From Rhodococcus rhodochrous (GTDB taxonomy: Bacteria > Actinomycetota > Actinomycetes > Mycobacteriales > Mycobacteriaceae): DNA of 64,000 nucleotides. This document shows, piece by piece, positions 16,877 to 24,587 of this stretch. How positions within the stretch are numbered: position 1 is the first letter of the stretch; each line of letters starts with the position of its first letter. Made by a program: the position numbers and the translations under genes. Location of the stretch: positions 2,728,001 through 2,792,000 of the forward strand of contig NZ_CP027557.1 in the NCBI RefSeq assembly GCF_014854695.1, given 5' to 3'. The notes beneath the pieces are model-generated. The model was not told where the DNA came from, did not search any database, and saw nothing but the letters and a program-made list of their open reading frames with translations.

Positions 16877-18166
16877 TCAGTTCTCACCCAGGCCCATTTC
16901 CTCGGCGCGGACGAACTTGACGTACTGCGTCGCGACGCGCTGTGGCACGGTGCGCAGGGTGTCGGAATCGGGGTTCTCGTTGCCGATCGAGCGGAAGCCG
17001 GACAGTTCGGCCATGTAGCGGCCGTAGGTCATCAGGCACGCGGCGGCTCGGCCCTCGGCGACGTCTCCCGACCAGCAGGTGGTGTTCGGAAGTCCCTGCG
17101 TCAGCGAGGGATCCTCGACGAGGTCCGGATAGGCCTCCGCCGTGTGTGCTGCGAACGCGTCCTTCAGGACCTCGGCCTCGTCGGGGCCGGCGGTGCGATA
17201 GACGACGCTGTTGACCTTCGCGACACGATCGGTGCCGGTCTGCTCGAACACCACCCCGGTGTCGGCCGGAGCGGAGTCGTAGTGCAACCAGCCGTCGGGT
17301 CCGTAGACCGCCATGTCGGAGTTACGCGAGTACTCGCTGTCGACGAATCCCACGGCTCGGGCCATCACCTTGTCCAGATCGATCGGCAGCGAGGCGATCT
17401 CGTCGGTGGGGGTGGCCGGGAACCGGTCGAGCAGTTCGATCTGCCGCTGCACGCCGCGGGTCGCGGCATCGGTGATCCACTCGGTCCCACTGCTGTCGTC
17501 GCCGCTGTAGGTGTAGACGACGAACATGCCGCGTGTGGTGAGCGTGCTCAGGGAGATGGTGTCCAGTTCCGGCCAGGAGTGGGTGGTGGCCAGCGTGTCG
17601 GGTAGCTCCGGCAGCGATATCGGGGTTTCCGGACCGGTGGCGAACGGGCCGTCCGCGGGCGCGAGCTTGTACTCGTACAGGGCCTGTGCGGCGCCGGAGG
17701 CGTCCTCGGTGGTGGGGAAGCGCCAGACACTGACACCGAATTCGCGGCTGTCGTCGTCGGTGCTCCGGAAGCTGGTGAAGGCGTTGATGATCGAGAACTC
17801 TTTCAGGATCTCGTTCTCGCTGCCGGAGAAGATGTTGCCCGTGCCGCCGAGGAACACCCCGTTGGTCGATCCGCCGACGGAGAGAGCCGGGTCGACGGTG
17901 TGCGGGTGGACGACGAACTCGGCGAGTCGCTGGCCTTCCACCGCCGGACCGAAATCCTCGGCCGCCATGCCCAGCGCAACGAAATCGCGCGGCTGGGTGT
18001 TGTAGTCACCGGTATCGAGCGAGTCGAGATCTACACCGGCAGAGGTCTGTTCGGTCGTGGTCTCGTCGACGACGGTGGCGTCGCTGTCGGAGGAGCAGCC
18101 GGCCACGGTGACGACGGTGACGGCCGCCAGGGCCAGGGCGAGACGGCCGGTTCGAGGGATGTGCAT
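16877..18166 (-). CDS. DUF7373-type lipoprotein
   Basis: Protein of 429 residues with a lipoprotein signal: basic start, LALALAAVTVVTVAGC with the lipobox VAGC near residue 24, then an acidic Ser/Thr-rich linker. The body has repeated motifs seen in the DUF7373 family of actinobacterial lipoproteins, for example FGVSVWRFPTTEDASGAAQ and WLHYDSAP. It is expected on the outer face of the membrane. Function is unknown. It sits 52 bp after the membrane-anchored Hsp70 gene, and AGGAG precedes the start. A link to extracytoplasmic sensing is inferred. Confidence 0.82.
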   Translation of the reverse strand: MHIPRTGRLALALAAVTVVTVAGCSSDSDATVVDETTTEQTSAGVDLDSLDTGDYNTQPRDFVALGMAAEDFGPAVEGQRLAEFVVHPHTVDPALSVGGSTNGVFLGGTGNIFSGSENEILKEFSIINAFTSFRSTDDDSREFGVSVWRFPTTEDASGAAQALYEYKLAPADGPFATGPETPISLPELPDTLATTHSWPELDTISLSTLTTRGMFVVYTYSGDDSSGTEWITDAATRGVQRQIELLDRFPATPTDEIASLPIDLDKVMARAVGFVDSEYSRNSDMAVYGPDGWLHYDSAPADTGVVFEQTGTDRVAKVNSVVYRTAGPDEAEVLKDAFAAHTAEAYPDLVEDPSLTQGLPNTTCWSGDVAEGRAAACLMTYGRYMAELSGFRSIGNENPDSDTLRTVPQRVATQYVKFVRAEEMGLGEN

Positions 18167-18218
18167 GAGAAGAGGACTCCTGAAGAGGAAGGTATGGAAA
18201 AGGGGAGACGGAGGGCGC

Positions 18219-20045
18219 TCAGGCGTTCCAACCGAGTTCGGCGAGCAGTGCCTCGCCGCGCTCCGTCGTCATCGAGAACTGCGCGACGAGTCCGGTGGAC
18301 TTGTCGATGACGGTGAAGTACGAGTTGCCGCCCGGTGGGTGGTCGTAGTCGGCGATGCGCGTGCCGTCCGCCGAGACGATCCTGGTGTTGTCGTTCTTGG
18401 CGTCGCGGAGCCGGATGAAGTTCGAGCGTGCGTACTGATCGTCCCGGTACGCCGACACGGATTCGTAGTCGGTGGGCTCCATGCCCAGCGCCTTCCCGAG
18501 GTTGGAATTGGGGCTGATCTGGCACCGCACCTGCATGGCACCCTCCAAGGAGAAGCCGGACTTCTCGCACGAACTCGACCCGGTGAGCAACTTGGTGGGC
18601 AGCAGTTCCACCACCTCGTCGGTGCTCTCGCTGCGATAGACCGAATCCGACGTCGCCGGAGGCGGTGCTCCGCTGTCCGACCTGTCCTCGGCCACAGCGG
18701 GGGCGGCTGCGGCGCCGGCCGACGCTCCGTCGTCCGCGTCCCCACGGGTGAGTCCGAAGACCGCCCCGGCGGCGACGAGCACCGCCAGCACGGCGCCTCC
18801 GGCGATGAGCAGGGGCCGAGACGGTCGTGACCGCTCCGTGTCGCGCGTCGTTGCCGAGTCCGGTTGTGCCGCCGGGGTACCCGGACGGGGAACGCCGGGT
18901 CGCGGTGTTGCGGGGCGGGGAGTGTCCGGCCGCAGTACCTCGGTGTCGCGGTCGGCGGCGGGTTCGGTGGTGCGTCCGCCGGCGACGAACCCTGCCGCGC
19001 CCTTGGCCACGACGGTCTTCGGGTCGTCGAGGGTGGCGATGGACCCGAGTTCGGACAGCCGCCGATGCACGTACGGGATTCGGGAGGAGCCGCCGGTCAG
19101 ATACAGCGCCTGCAGACCCGACCGGTCCACCCCGGCATCGCGCAGCACCTGGGCGGCGAGCTGCACGCCACGGGTGATCTGCGGTTCGATGAGCTGCTCG
19201 AACTCGTCGCGGGTGATGGTGAAGGTCAGGTCCGCGCCGTTGCCGGTGACCCGGATCGTCGCCGAGGGGTGCTCGGAGAGCAGTTCCTTGGCGCGGCGGA
19301 TCTGATCGTCGAGGGTGCGTCGGGCGTCGAGTCCGTCCGGGGTGTGCAACCACGCCGCCAGGTCCGGGGCGTCGTCGCGCAGGCGTTCGTCGACCCACCG
19401 GGCGACGGTGGCATCGAGGTTCTTGCCGCCGAGGGTGTTGTCGCCGCCGGCCCGGATCACCTCGAAGGTCCACTCGCTCGTCGCGGTGAGAACGGCGATG
19501 TCGAGGGTGCCGCCACCGAAGTCGAAGACCGCGATCGTCGAGCCCTTGACGATCTTCGCGTCGTGCTGGCGCGAGTAGTAGAACGCCGCGGCGCGGGGTT
19601 CGGAGATCAGCGAGACGCTGCCGCCGAGACCGGCCAGGGACGCGGCGTGCCGCAGCACGTCGAGTTCGCGCTGGGACCAGGCCTCGGGGTGGGTGAGCAC
19701 GACCTCCGCCGGAGGATGGTTGTTGTGCCGGGGCAACGCCTGGTTGTAGACGGTGCGCAGGACCGAGGCGATGGTGTGGGCGACGGGGACGTCCTGGCCG
19801 CGGACCATCACCGATCCGACCGCGACGTGGGTCTTGGGGTAGGCGACGAAGCCGGCCGGGTCCACGGTGGCCTGGTTGATGGCCACGTCGCCGGTGGTGA
19901 TCGCACCGGTGTGGTCGACGTACACCGAGGACGGCATGAGGTTGGAGGTGTGGGTCAGCGGCAGTGATTCGACCCGGTCCGGGCCGATCCGGTGTGCCGC
20001 CGACGTGTTGGACGTGCCGAAATCGACCGCCAGAACCCAGCTCAT
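18219..20045 (-). CDS. Membrane-anchored Hsp70-family ATPase
   Basis: Protein of 608 residues. The N-terminal 380 residues are an Hsp70/actin-type ATPase: phosphate-1 motif AVDFGTSNTSA, phosphate-2 AVFDFGGGTLDIAV, adenosine motif LYLTGGSSRIPYV. The usual beta-sandwich substrate-binding domain is missing. Instead there is a Pro/Thr-rich linker, one transmembrane segment LLIAGGAVLAVLVAAGAVFG near residues 420-440, and an outer domain of about 160 residues with two Cys in CEKSGFSLEGAMQVRC. The ATG at 20045 was chosen because it begins SWVLAVDFG and has GAGAGGC upstream. A mini-GrpE gene precedes it. A signalling rather than folding role is plausible. Confidence 0.88.
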   Translation of the reverse strand: MSWVLAVDFGTSNTSAAHRIGPDRVESLPLTHTSNLMPSSVYVDHTGAITTGDVAINQATVDPAGFVAYPKTHVAVGSVMVRGQDVPVAHTIASVLRTVYNQALPRHNNHPPAEVVLTHPEAWSQRELDVLRHAASLAGLGGSVSLISEPRAAAFYYSRQHDAKIVKGSTIAVFDFGGGTLDIAVLTATSEWTFEVIRAGGDNTLGGKNLDATVARWVDERLRDDAPDLAAWLHTPDGLDARRTLDDQIRRAKELLSEHPSATIRVTGNGADLTFTITRDEFEQLIEPQITRGVQLAAQVLRDAGVDRSGLQALYLTGGSSRIPYVHRRLSELGSIATLDDPKTVVAKGAAGFVAGGRTTEPAADRDTEVLRPDTPRPATPRPGVPRPGTPAAQPDSATTRDTERSRPSRPLLIAGGAVLAVLVAAGAVFGLTRGDADDGASAGAAAAPAVAEDRSDSGAPPPATSDSVYRSESTDEVVELLPTKLLTGSSSCEKSGFSLEGAMQVRCQISPNSNLGKALGMEPTDYESVSAYRDDQYARSNFIRLRDAKNDNTRIVSADGTRIADYDHPPGGNSYFTVIDKSTGLVAQFSMTTERGEALLAELGWNA

Positions 20046-20148
20046 CTCGATCGTGCCTCTCGAATGCGAACCCACAAAACCTGCATGGACGGTGCGATGA
20101 CCGTCGCGGACTCTATAGCGGCGACCGGTCGTCGCCCGGTGGCGGGTG

Positions 20149-20466
20149 TCACGACGCCCCCGGAGCCGGGCACTGCGCCGGAGGAACCTGCACCCGCACC
20201 TCGACGTAGCGCAGGATCTGCCCCTCGTGACACCAGCCGGGCCGGATCATCGCGGCGACCAGGTTCTCCTCCGCCGGTGCCGTTGCCGGCGTCACCGCCA
20301 CCGCACGGTGACGGCTCGGATCGAACCGCGTACCGGGCTCGATGGCCAGACGTTCGACCCCCAGCTCGGCGAGTCGTGCGGTCGCGGCGGCGCGCTCGGG
20401 CCCGTCCGCCGCGACGTCCGCCGCCGCGATCAGTTCGTCGATCCGCTCACGGATCTGCGGTGACAT
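20149..20466 (-). CDS. Mini-GrpE nucleotide-exchange factor
   Basis: Protein of 105 residues from the ATG at 20466. The last 65 residues carry the GrpE head signature (GVERLAIEPGTRFDPSRHRA, then GWCHEGQILRYVEVRVQ). The first 40 residues form a short helix (PQIRERIDELIAAADVAAD). Ordinary GrpE is about 180-200 residues with a long coiled coil that also reaches the substrate domain. Here that stalk is largely absent, which fits an Hsp70 partner without a substrate domain. The Hsp70 gene follows 103 bp downstream and the repeat protein lies 40 bp upstream. Confidence 0.8.
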   Translation of the reverse strand: MSPQIRERIDELIAAADVAADGPERAAATARLAELGVERLAIEPGTRFDPSRHRAVAVTPATAPAEENLVAAMIRPGWCHEGQILRYVEVRVQVPPAQCPAPGAS

Positions 20467-20506
20467 CACCTGCTTGCCCTTCGTCTCGGATCGGTCGGAG
20501 TGGTTC

Positions 20507-21262
20507 TCAGGCCAGATCGGAACCGGCGTCGGTCGACTCGGAACCGTTGTCGAAGGCCGAGACGTCGACGTAGTCGTCGGCGATGCCGTCGCCGTCGTAG
20601 TCCACCGCACCGGAGTGCAGGTCGATCACCACGTCGACCTCACCGTCGCCGTCCTCGTCGAAGACGGCCAGATCGAGGCGGCCGTCACCGTCGAGATCAC
20701 CGGCGACGGCGTCGATGTAGCCGTCGCCGTCGCGGTCGAACTCGATCAGGTCGGCGTTGCCGTCGCCGTCGGAGTCGCTGATCTGCGCGTCGGTCCTGCC
20801 GTCGCCGTCGTAGTCCACCAGCGACAGGTCGACCTGACCGTCGCCGTCCACGTCGACGTCGGCGACGCGGGTGCCGTCACCGAGGGTGTACTCGTCGAGC
20901 ACGACCGGCTCGGTGGAGGCGGATCCGGACGTCACGCTCGAGGTGGACTCGGCGTTCTCCGCGGCGGTGCGATCGGAGGCCGAGGAGGCCGATCCGGCGG
21001 AGCTCGACGCACCCGAGTTGCTCGCCGAGCCGTAGGACGAGTCCGAGCTCGAGGAGCCGGAGCTGTCGTACCGCTCGTAACGCTCGTAGGACTCGTAGCT
21101 CGTCGATCCCGACTGGTCGGCCGAAGACGAACCGTAGGAGGAGTTGCCGTCGTAGGAGGACTGCGAGCCGTACGACGAGTCCGCGCGGTCGCTTGCGGTG
21201 GACTGCGATGCGGCCCGGTCGGAGTTCGAGGAGCTGCTGCCGGGAAAGGAATTGGTAGCCAT
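20507..21262 (-). CDS. Ser/Tyr-rich low-complexity protein with DxDGDG repeats
   Basis: Protein of 251 residues. Residues 1-115 are low complexity, dominated by Ser, Gly, Tyr, Asp and Ala with repeated SSYGS, SSYDG and YERYERYD motifs. Residues 130-235 hold about seven Ca-binding-like DxDGDGxxD loops such as DVDGDGQVD, DYDGDGRTD, DRDGDGYID and DLDGDGRLD at intervals of roughly 12-16 residues. No signal peptide or membrane helix is visible, so a cytosolic location is expected unless a non-Sec route is used. AAAGAGG precedes the ATG. It heads the operon with mini-GrpE and Hsp70. Function is unknown. Confidence 0.78.
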   Translation of the reverse strand: MATNSFPGSSSSNSDRAASQSTASDRADSSYGSQSSYDGNSSYGSSSADQSGSTSYESYERYERYDSSGSSSSDSSYGSASNSGASSSAGSASSASDRTAAENAESTSSVTSGSASTEPVVLDEYTLGDGTRVADVDVDGDGQVDLSLVDYDGDGRTDAQISDSDGDGNADLIEFDRDGDGYIDAVAGDLDGDGRLDLAVFDEDGDGEVDVVIDLHSGAVDYDGDGIADDYVDVSAFDNGSESTDAGSDLA

Positions 21263-21428
21263 GGTCGGTGCCTCTTTCGGTGTCTCGGTGACTGACACAG
21301 GTAAGAGGGACCGGGAGGCGGAAAGGTTCCCGCCGAATCGAAAAAGTTTCCGAGATTCCTGATCGGCGGTGGAAACCCCAGGTCACGGCGCTGCAACCGG
21401 TCGAGGTTCGTGTCGGTCGTGGAACGCA

Positions 21429-21462
21429 GAACGGTGCGGCCGCATCAGCGACCGCACCGTTC
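21429..21462. terminator. Terminator of the urease operon
   Basis: GAACGGTGCGG (21429-21439) and CCGCACCGTTC (21452-21462) form a perfect 11-bp stem with a 12-nt loop. It lies 20 bp beyond the stop of the last minus-strand gene of the urease operon and upstream of the divergent-side stress operon. Confidence 0.65.
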
Positions 21463-21481
21463 GATGGGGTCCGGAGGACCG

Positions 21482-22417
21482 TTACGCGCCCTGGCGGACC
21501 GGCATGCGGCGGCCCATCGTGGCGAGGGCTGCGCCGAGCACTGCGGTGGCGGCGAGTCCGGCCAGTGCCGCAAGGAATTCGGTGCCGCTGAGCGTGCCAT
21601 AATCCGCAAGGCCGGGAAGACCGGCGAAGGCAGCGTCACCGACCGGCAGCGAATAGGCACCGACGATGTGCTCGAGACCGTCCGGGCTTCCGGACGCGAC
21701 GAGCGCCAGCGCACAGGCGCTGACCACGCCCAGACCGCCGATCGCGGCGAGACCACGTCGGACGGCAACAGGAGTGACGGAGGACCGTGCGTCCCACGCG
21801 GCGACGCCGGGCGCGAACGCCATCACGGCGCTCAGCACAGCGGCGGTGATGAGAGCTTCACCTAGACCGATGGCGAGGTGGACCGCCGTCAGATTGCCGA
21901 TGAACGCTGCTGCGGCGCCGGTTCCGGCGGTCACCGAGTACGCGACGCCGAGAACCGCGGCACTCACCGGCACGGACAGACCGGCGCCGACGGCGGCGGT
22001 GGTCCGCGTCAGCTTCCCGAGGCCGAGTCGCTCGGCGCCGGTACGGACGGCGGCGGTGACGAGGACAGGCAGCACCGCCATCAGCAGCACGTTCACCCCG
22101 AGGGCGTTGATCCCGCCGTCCCCGAACAGCAATGCCTGCACGCCGACCACGGCGGTCATCGCGAGAAGGGCGAGCCGGGGCCCGAGGAGCGCGGTCGCGA
22201 GAGCGCCGCCGATGAGATGGCCGCTGATGCCGCCGGCGATGGGATAGTTGACCATCTGAGCACCGAAGATCATTGCGGCGGTCGTTCCGGCGAGAAGGGT
22301 GTCCCGGGTCGTGATGCGCGGCCGCCCGGCGGTGGCGGCGAGGACGACCGCACCGGTGGCGATCGCCGCGGCGGGCGCGGTGGCGCTCATGGGGAGGAAA
22401 TGGTCAGGGACGTGCAT
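21482..22417 (-). CDS. CbiM-like nickel/cobalt ECF permease with PDGLE tail
   Basis: Membrane protein of 311 residues. It starts MHVPDHFLP, the CbiM/NikM N-terminus in which the first residues bind the metal. The membrane part includes GAQMVNYPIAGGISGHLIGG and LGPRLALLAMTAVVG, with about seven helices. Near residue 250 is SPDGLEHIVGAYSLP, the PDGLE/CbiN-type module. It overlaps the end of ureD by 14 bp. With urease upstream, nickel is the likely ion. No ATPase (NikO) or T-component (NikQ) gene is next to it. Confidence 0.83.
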   Translation of the reverse strand: MHVPDHFLPMSATAPAAAIATGAVVLAATAGRPRITTRDTLLAGTTAAMIFGAQMVNYPIAGGISGHLIGGALATALLGPRLALLAMTAVVGVQALLFGDGGINALGVNVLLMAVLPVLVTAAVRTGAERLGLGKLTRTTAAVGAGLSVPVSAAVLGVAYSVTAGTGAAAAFIGNLTAVHLAIGLGEALITAAVLSAVMAFAPGVAAWDARSSVTPVAVRRGLAAIGGLGVVSACALALVASGSPDGLEHIVGAYSLPVGDAAFAGLPGLADYGTLSGTEFLAALAGLAATAVLGAALATMGRRMPVRQGA

Positions 22418-23135
22418 GGGTGAGACTCCCTTCGAGGGTGGACGGGTGAACGTGTGCGGAGCGCCAGGAGCGCCAGGTCGACTCGAGCGGCGAGGAGTGG
22501 GTATAGGCACCGAGGAACCGCAGCAGGTTGCCGGGCCCTTCGAGCTGGACGACGCCGTCGCCCTCGGCGCGTCGCCCGTAGGTTGCGATGACGTCGTGCA
22601 CCCGGGCGGAACCGAGGATCCCGGGCTCGGGGAACGCGCCGTGCGCGTACAACTCCTCGACGAAGAGGGGACGACGATCGAGAGTGACCGAGGTACGGCT
22701 GCGGATCGCACCCCCGCTTTCTCCGTGGCGCCCGAGGACGAGGGTCTCCCGCATGCTCGCGGCGGCGTCGGAGGCGAGTTCGATCCGGGTGTCGCGGTGC
22801 ACGCGGGCGCCGGTGGCGATCACGAACGGGTAGGTGTCCCAGACGAGGGTGCCGCCCTCGGCGACGGTGATCCGCACGTCCCACCGGGACAGCCGGTTGT
22901 CGGCGTCGTAGGCGACGGTGCCCCCGATGTCCTGCAGTTCGAGTGTGCACCCGACGTCGACGTGGACGTCGACGGTCACCGCGTCACCACCGAGCAACAA
23001 CGCGCCGGCGGCGACGACGGCGACCCGCGCGTGGTCCGGACCGACCTCGACCGTGCGGGGGACGAGCATGCCCGCCCGCAGGGTCAGGCGTGCCCGGCCC
23101 GGTGCGCGGTCGATACGGATCGTGGTGCGGGACAT
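22404..23135 (-). CDS. ureD: Urease accessory protein UreD
   Basis: Protein of 243 residues matching UreD/UreH: RARLTLRAGMLVPRTVEVGP, GCTLELQDIGGTVAYDAD, VWDTYPFVIATGA and GPGNLLRFLGAYTH. UreD docks on the urease apoprotein and helps deliver nickel from UreG. It is cytosolic. It follows ureG by 2 bp and overlaps the start of the nickel permease gene, so all are in one operon. Confidence 0.88.
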   Translation of the reverse strand: MSRTTIRIDRAPGRARLTLRAGMLVPRTVEVGPDHARVAVVAAGALLLGGDAVTVDVHVDVGCTLELQDIGGTVAYDADNRLSRWDVRITVAEGGTLVWDTYPFVIATGARVHRDTRIELASDAAASMRETLVLGRHGESGGAIRSRTSVTLDRRPLFVEELYAHGAFPEPGILGSARVHDVIATYGRRAEGDGVVQLEGPGNLLRFLGAYTHSSPLESTWRSWRSAHVHPSTLEGSLTHARP

Positions 23136-23137
23136 GA

Positions 23138-23899
23138 TCAGTCGTGCGTGTGTGCGACGGCGTGATCGTGCCCGTGCCCGTGCCCGTGCCCGTGCCCGTG
23201 GCTGTGGTCGTGGTCGTCCTCGTCGGCGTGGAAGTGCGGAGCCATCGGACCGGGATCGACCGGGGTGTGCGACCCGGCGCGGTGGGCTGCCAGCATCTCG
23301 CGCACCCAGTCGCCGAGCGCCTGCACGGATGAGGCGTCGGTCCGCGACAGCGCCAGCACCGGTCCGCCCTCGCGGGCCTTCTCGGCGTCGGCGACCATCT
23401 GCGGCACGTCGACACCCACATAGGGGGAGAGATCGGTCTTGTTCACCACGAGCAGGTCGGCGCGGCTGATGCCGGGACCGCCCTTGCGGGCGACGTCGCC
23501 ACCGCCCGCGACATCGAGCACGAAGATCTGCGCGTCGACGAGCGCGGGGGAGAAGGTCGCGGTGAGGTTGTCGCCGCCGCTCTCCACCAGGACGACATCG
23601 AGCGGCGCGAAGTCGCGTTCGAGATCCTCGACGGCCAGCAGGTTCATGGTCACGTCGTCACGGATCGCGGTGTGCGGGCACGCACCGGTCTCCACCGCGC
23701 GGATGCGCTCGGGATCGAGCACGCCCGCCGAGCGGAGGAAGCGCGCGTCCTCGTCGGTGTAGATGTCGTTGGTGATCACGCCGAGCTGCAGCTCGGACGC
23801 GAGGGTGCGGCAGATCGTCGCGATCAGCGAACTCTTGCCCGTGCCGACGGGACCGGCGACGCCGAGACGGAGCGAACGGGTGGTGGTGTGTTCAGGCAC
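23138..23899 (-). CDS. ureG: Urease accessory GTPase UreG with His-rich tail
   Basis: Protein of 253 residues from a GTG. The P-loop is [19 protein letters not shown]. The nickel and dimer region reads [15 protein letters not shown] with the conserved CPH, followed by [11 protein letters not shown] and [11 protein letters not shown]. The C-terminus carries a run of alternating His and Gly ([13 protein letters not shown]), which is unusual because UreG normally has a short His stretch at its N-terminus or none. With no ureE in the window, this tail may store nickel in its place. The start overlaps the end of ureF by 8 bp. Confidence 0.92.
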   Translation of the reverse strand: MPEHTTTRSLRLGVAGPVGTGKSSLIATICRTLASELQLGVITNDIYTDEDARFLRSAGVLDPERIRAVETGACPHTAIRDDVTMNLLAVEDLERDFAPLDVVLVESGGDNLTATFSPALVDAQIFVLDVAGGGDVARKGGPGISRADLLVVNKTDLSPYVGVDVPQMVADAEKAREGGPVLALSRTDASSVQALGDWVREMLAAHRAGSHTPVDPGPMAPHFHADEDDHDHSHGHGHGHGHGHDHAVAHTHD

Positions 23900-24587
23900 G
23901 GAACAGCCTTTCTGGAGCGGATGCGTGGGCTTCGGCCCACAGTTCGGTCTGGGGGCCACCGGTGGCCGGGATGTCCGCCGGATCGGTGAGAGCGGACAGC
24001 TCGGCGATGAGCGGTTCGAGATGAGCGCATGCCTCGAGCGCCCATCGCGAACCGGTGGCCGGGTCGGTGGGGTGCAGTTTGAGGAAGGCCGCGACGATCG
24101 CCTGCGCCTCCTCGTACAGCACCAGTCGGGCGGTGTCGATCGCTGGAATGCGCGCGAGCGCTGCGATGGCCCCGACCACCAGTCCCCGCGACGGCCGCGG
24201 GGTCCGGACGTCGAGATCGTCGAGAACAGTGGAGGGCCACAGGTTCCGGGCCAGTCGCAGATAACCGCGGGCCAGCAACCGGGACGCATCGCGTTGGGCC
24301 GGGCCCGGAGTGCGCGCCGCCCAGTGGTCCTCGATCTCGTCGATCCGTAGCGCCAGGGCCGCTCCGGCGGCGGAGTCCACCGCGTGCCGGGTCACCACGG
24401 CGACACCGGCCTCGACCGCCGCCGAGGTGCGCAACCGTGCGACGAGGAAGCGGCGCACCTCGGTCGGTGACATCCCACCCTGGAGCGCGGGCTCGAGCCC
24501 ACCCGAGTTGACGTTCCCGCCGACCGGCGCGCGCCCGTCCGCGAGGAGGAGCAGCACCGTGGTGGGGGACAGAGTGTCGGGCAACAT
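23892..24587 (-). CDS. ureF: Urease accessory protein UreF
   Basis: Protein of 231 residues with the UreF pattern: [21 protein letters not shown] near the N-terminus, [20 protein letters not shown] in the middle and a helical C-terminal half. UreF links UreD to UreG during metallocentre assembly. The ATG shares one base with the ureC stop (TGATG), so translation is coupled. Confidence 0.83.
   Translation of the reverse strand: MLPDTLSPTTVLLLLADGRAPVGGNVNSGGLEPALQGGMSPTEVRRFLVARLRTSAAVEAGVAVVTRHAVDSAAGAALALRIDEIEDHWAARTPGPAQRDASRLLARGYLRLARNLWPSTVLDDLDVRTPRPSRGLVVGAIAALARIPAIDTARLVLYEEAQAIVAAFLKLHPTDPATGSRWALEACAHLEPLIAELSALTDPADIPATGGPQTELWAEAHASAPERLFRA

Noticed and set aside
20560-20900. 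Repeated CGTCGCCGTC-like sequence resembling a CRISPR or satellite array
   Set aside because: The spacing is irregular and follows the codons of the DxDGDG loops of the minus-strand protein. There are no constant repeats with unique spacers.
21300-21360. ECF-sigma promoter for the DGD-repeat operon (GGGAAC and GGAAAC boxes)
   Set aside because: GGAAC-like -35 boxes are visible on the minus strand, but no convincing -10 element at the right distance was found.
23175-23225. Short tandem repeat of CGTGCC units at the end of ureG
   Set aside because: It is explained by the coding of a His-Gly repeat in UreG and is not an independent DNA element.
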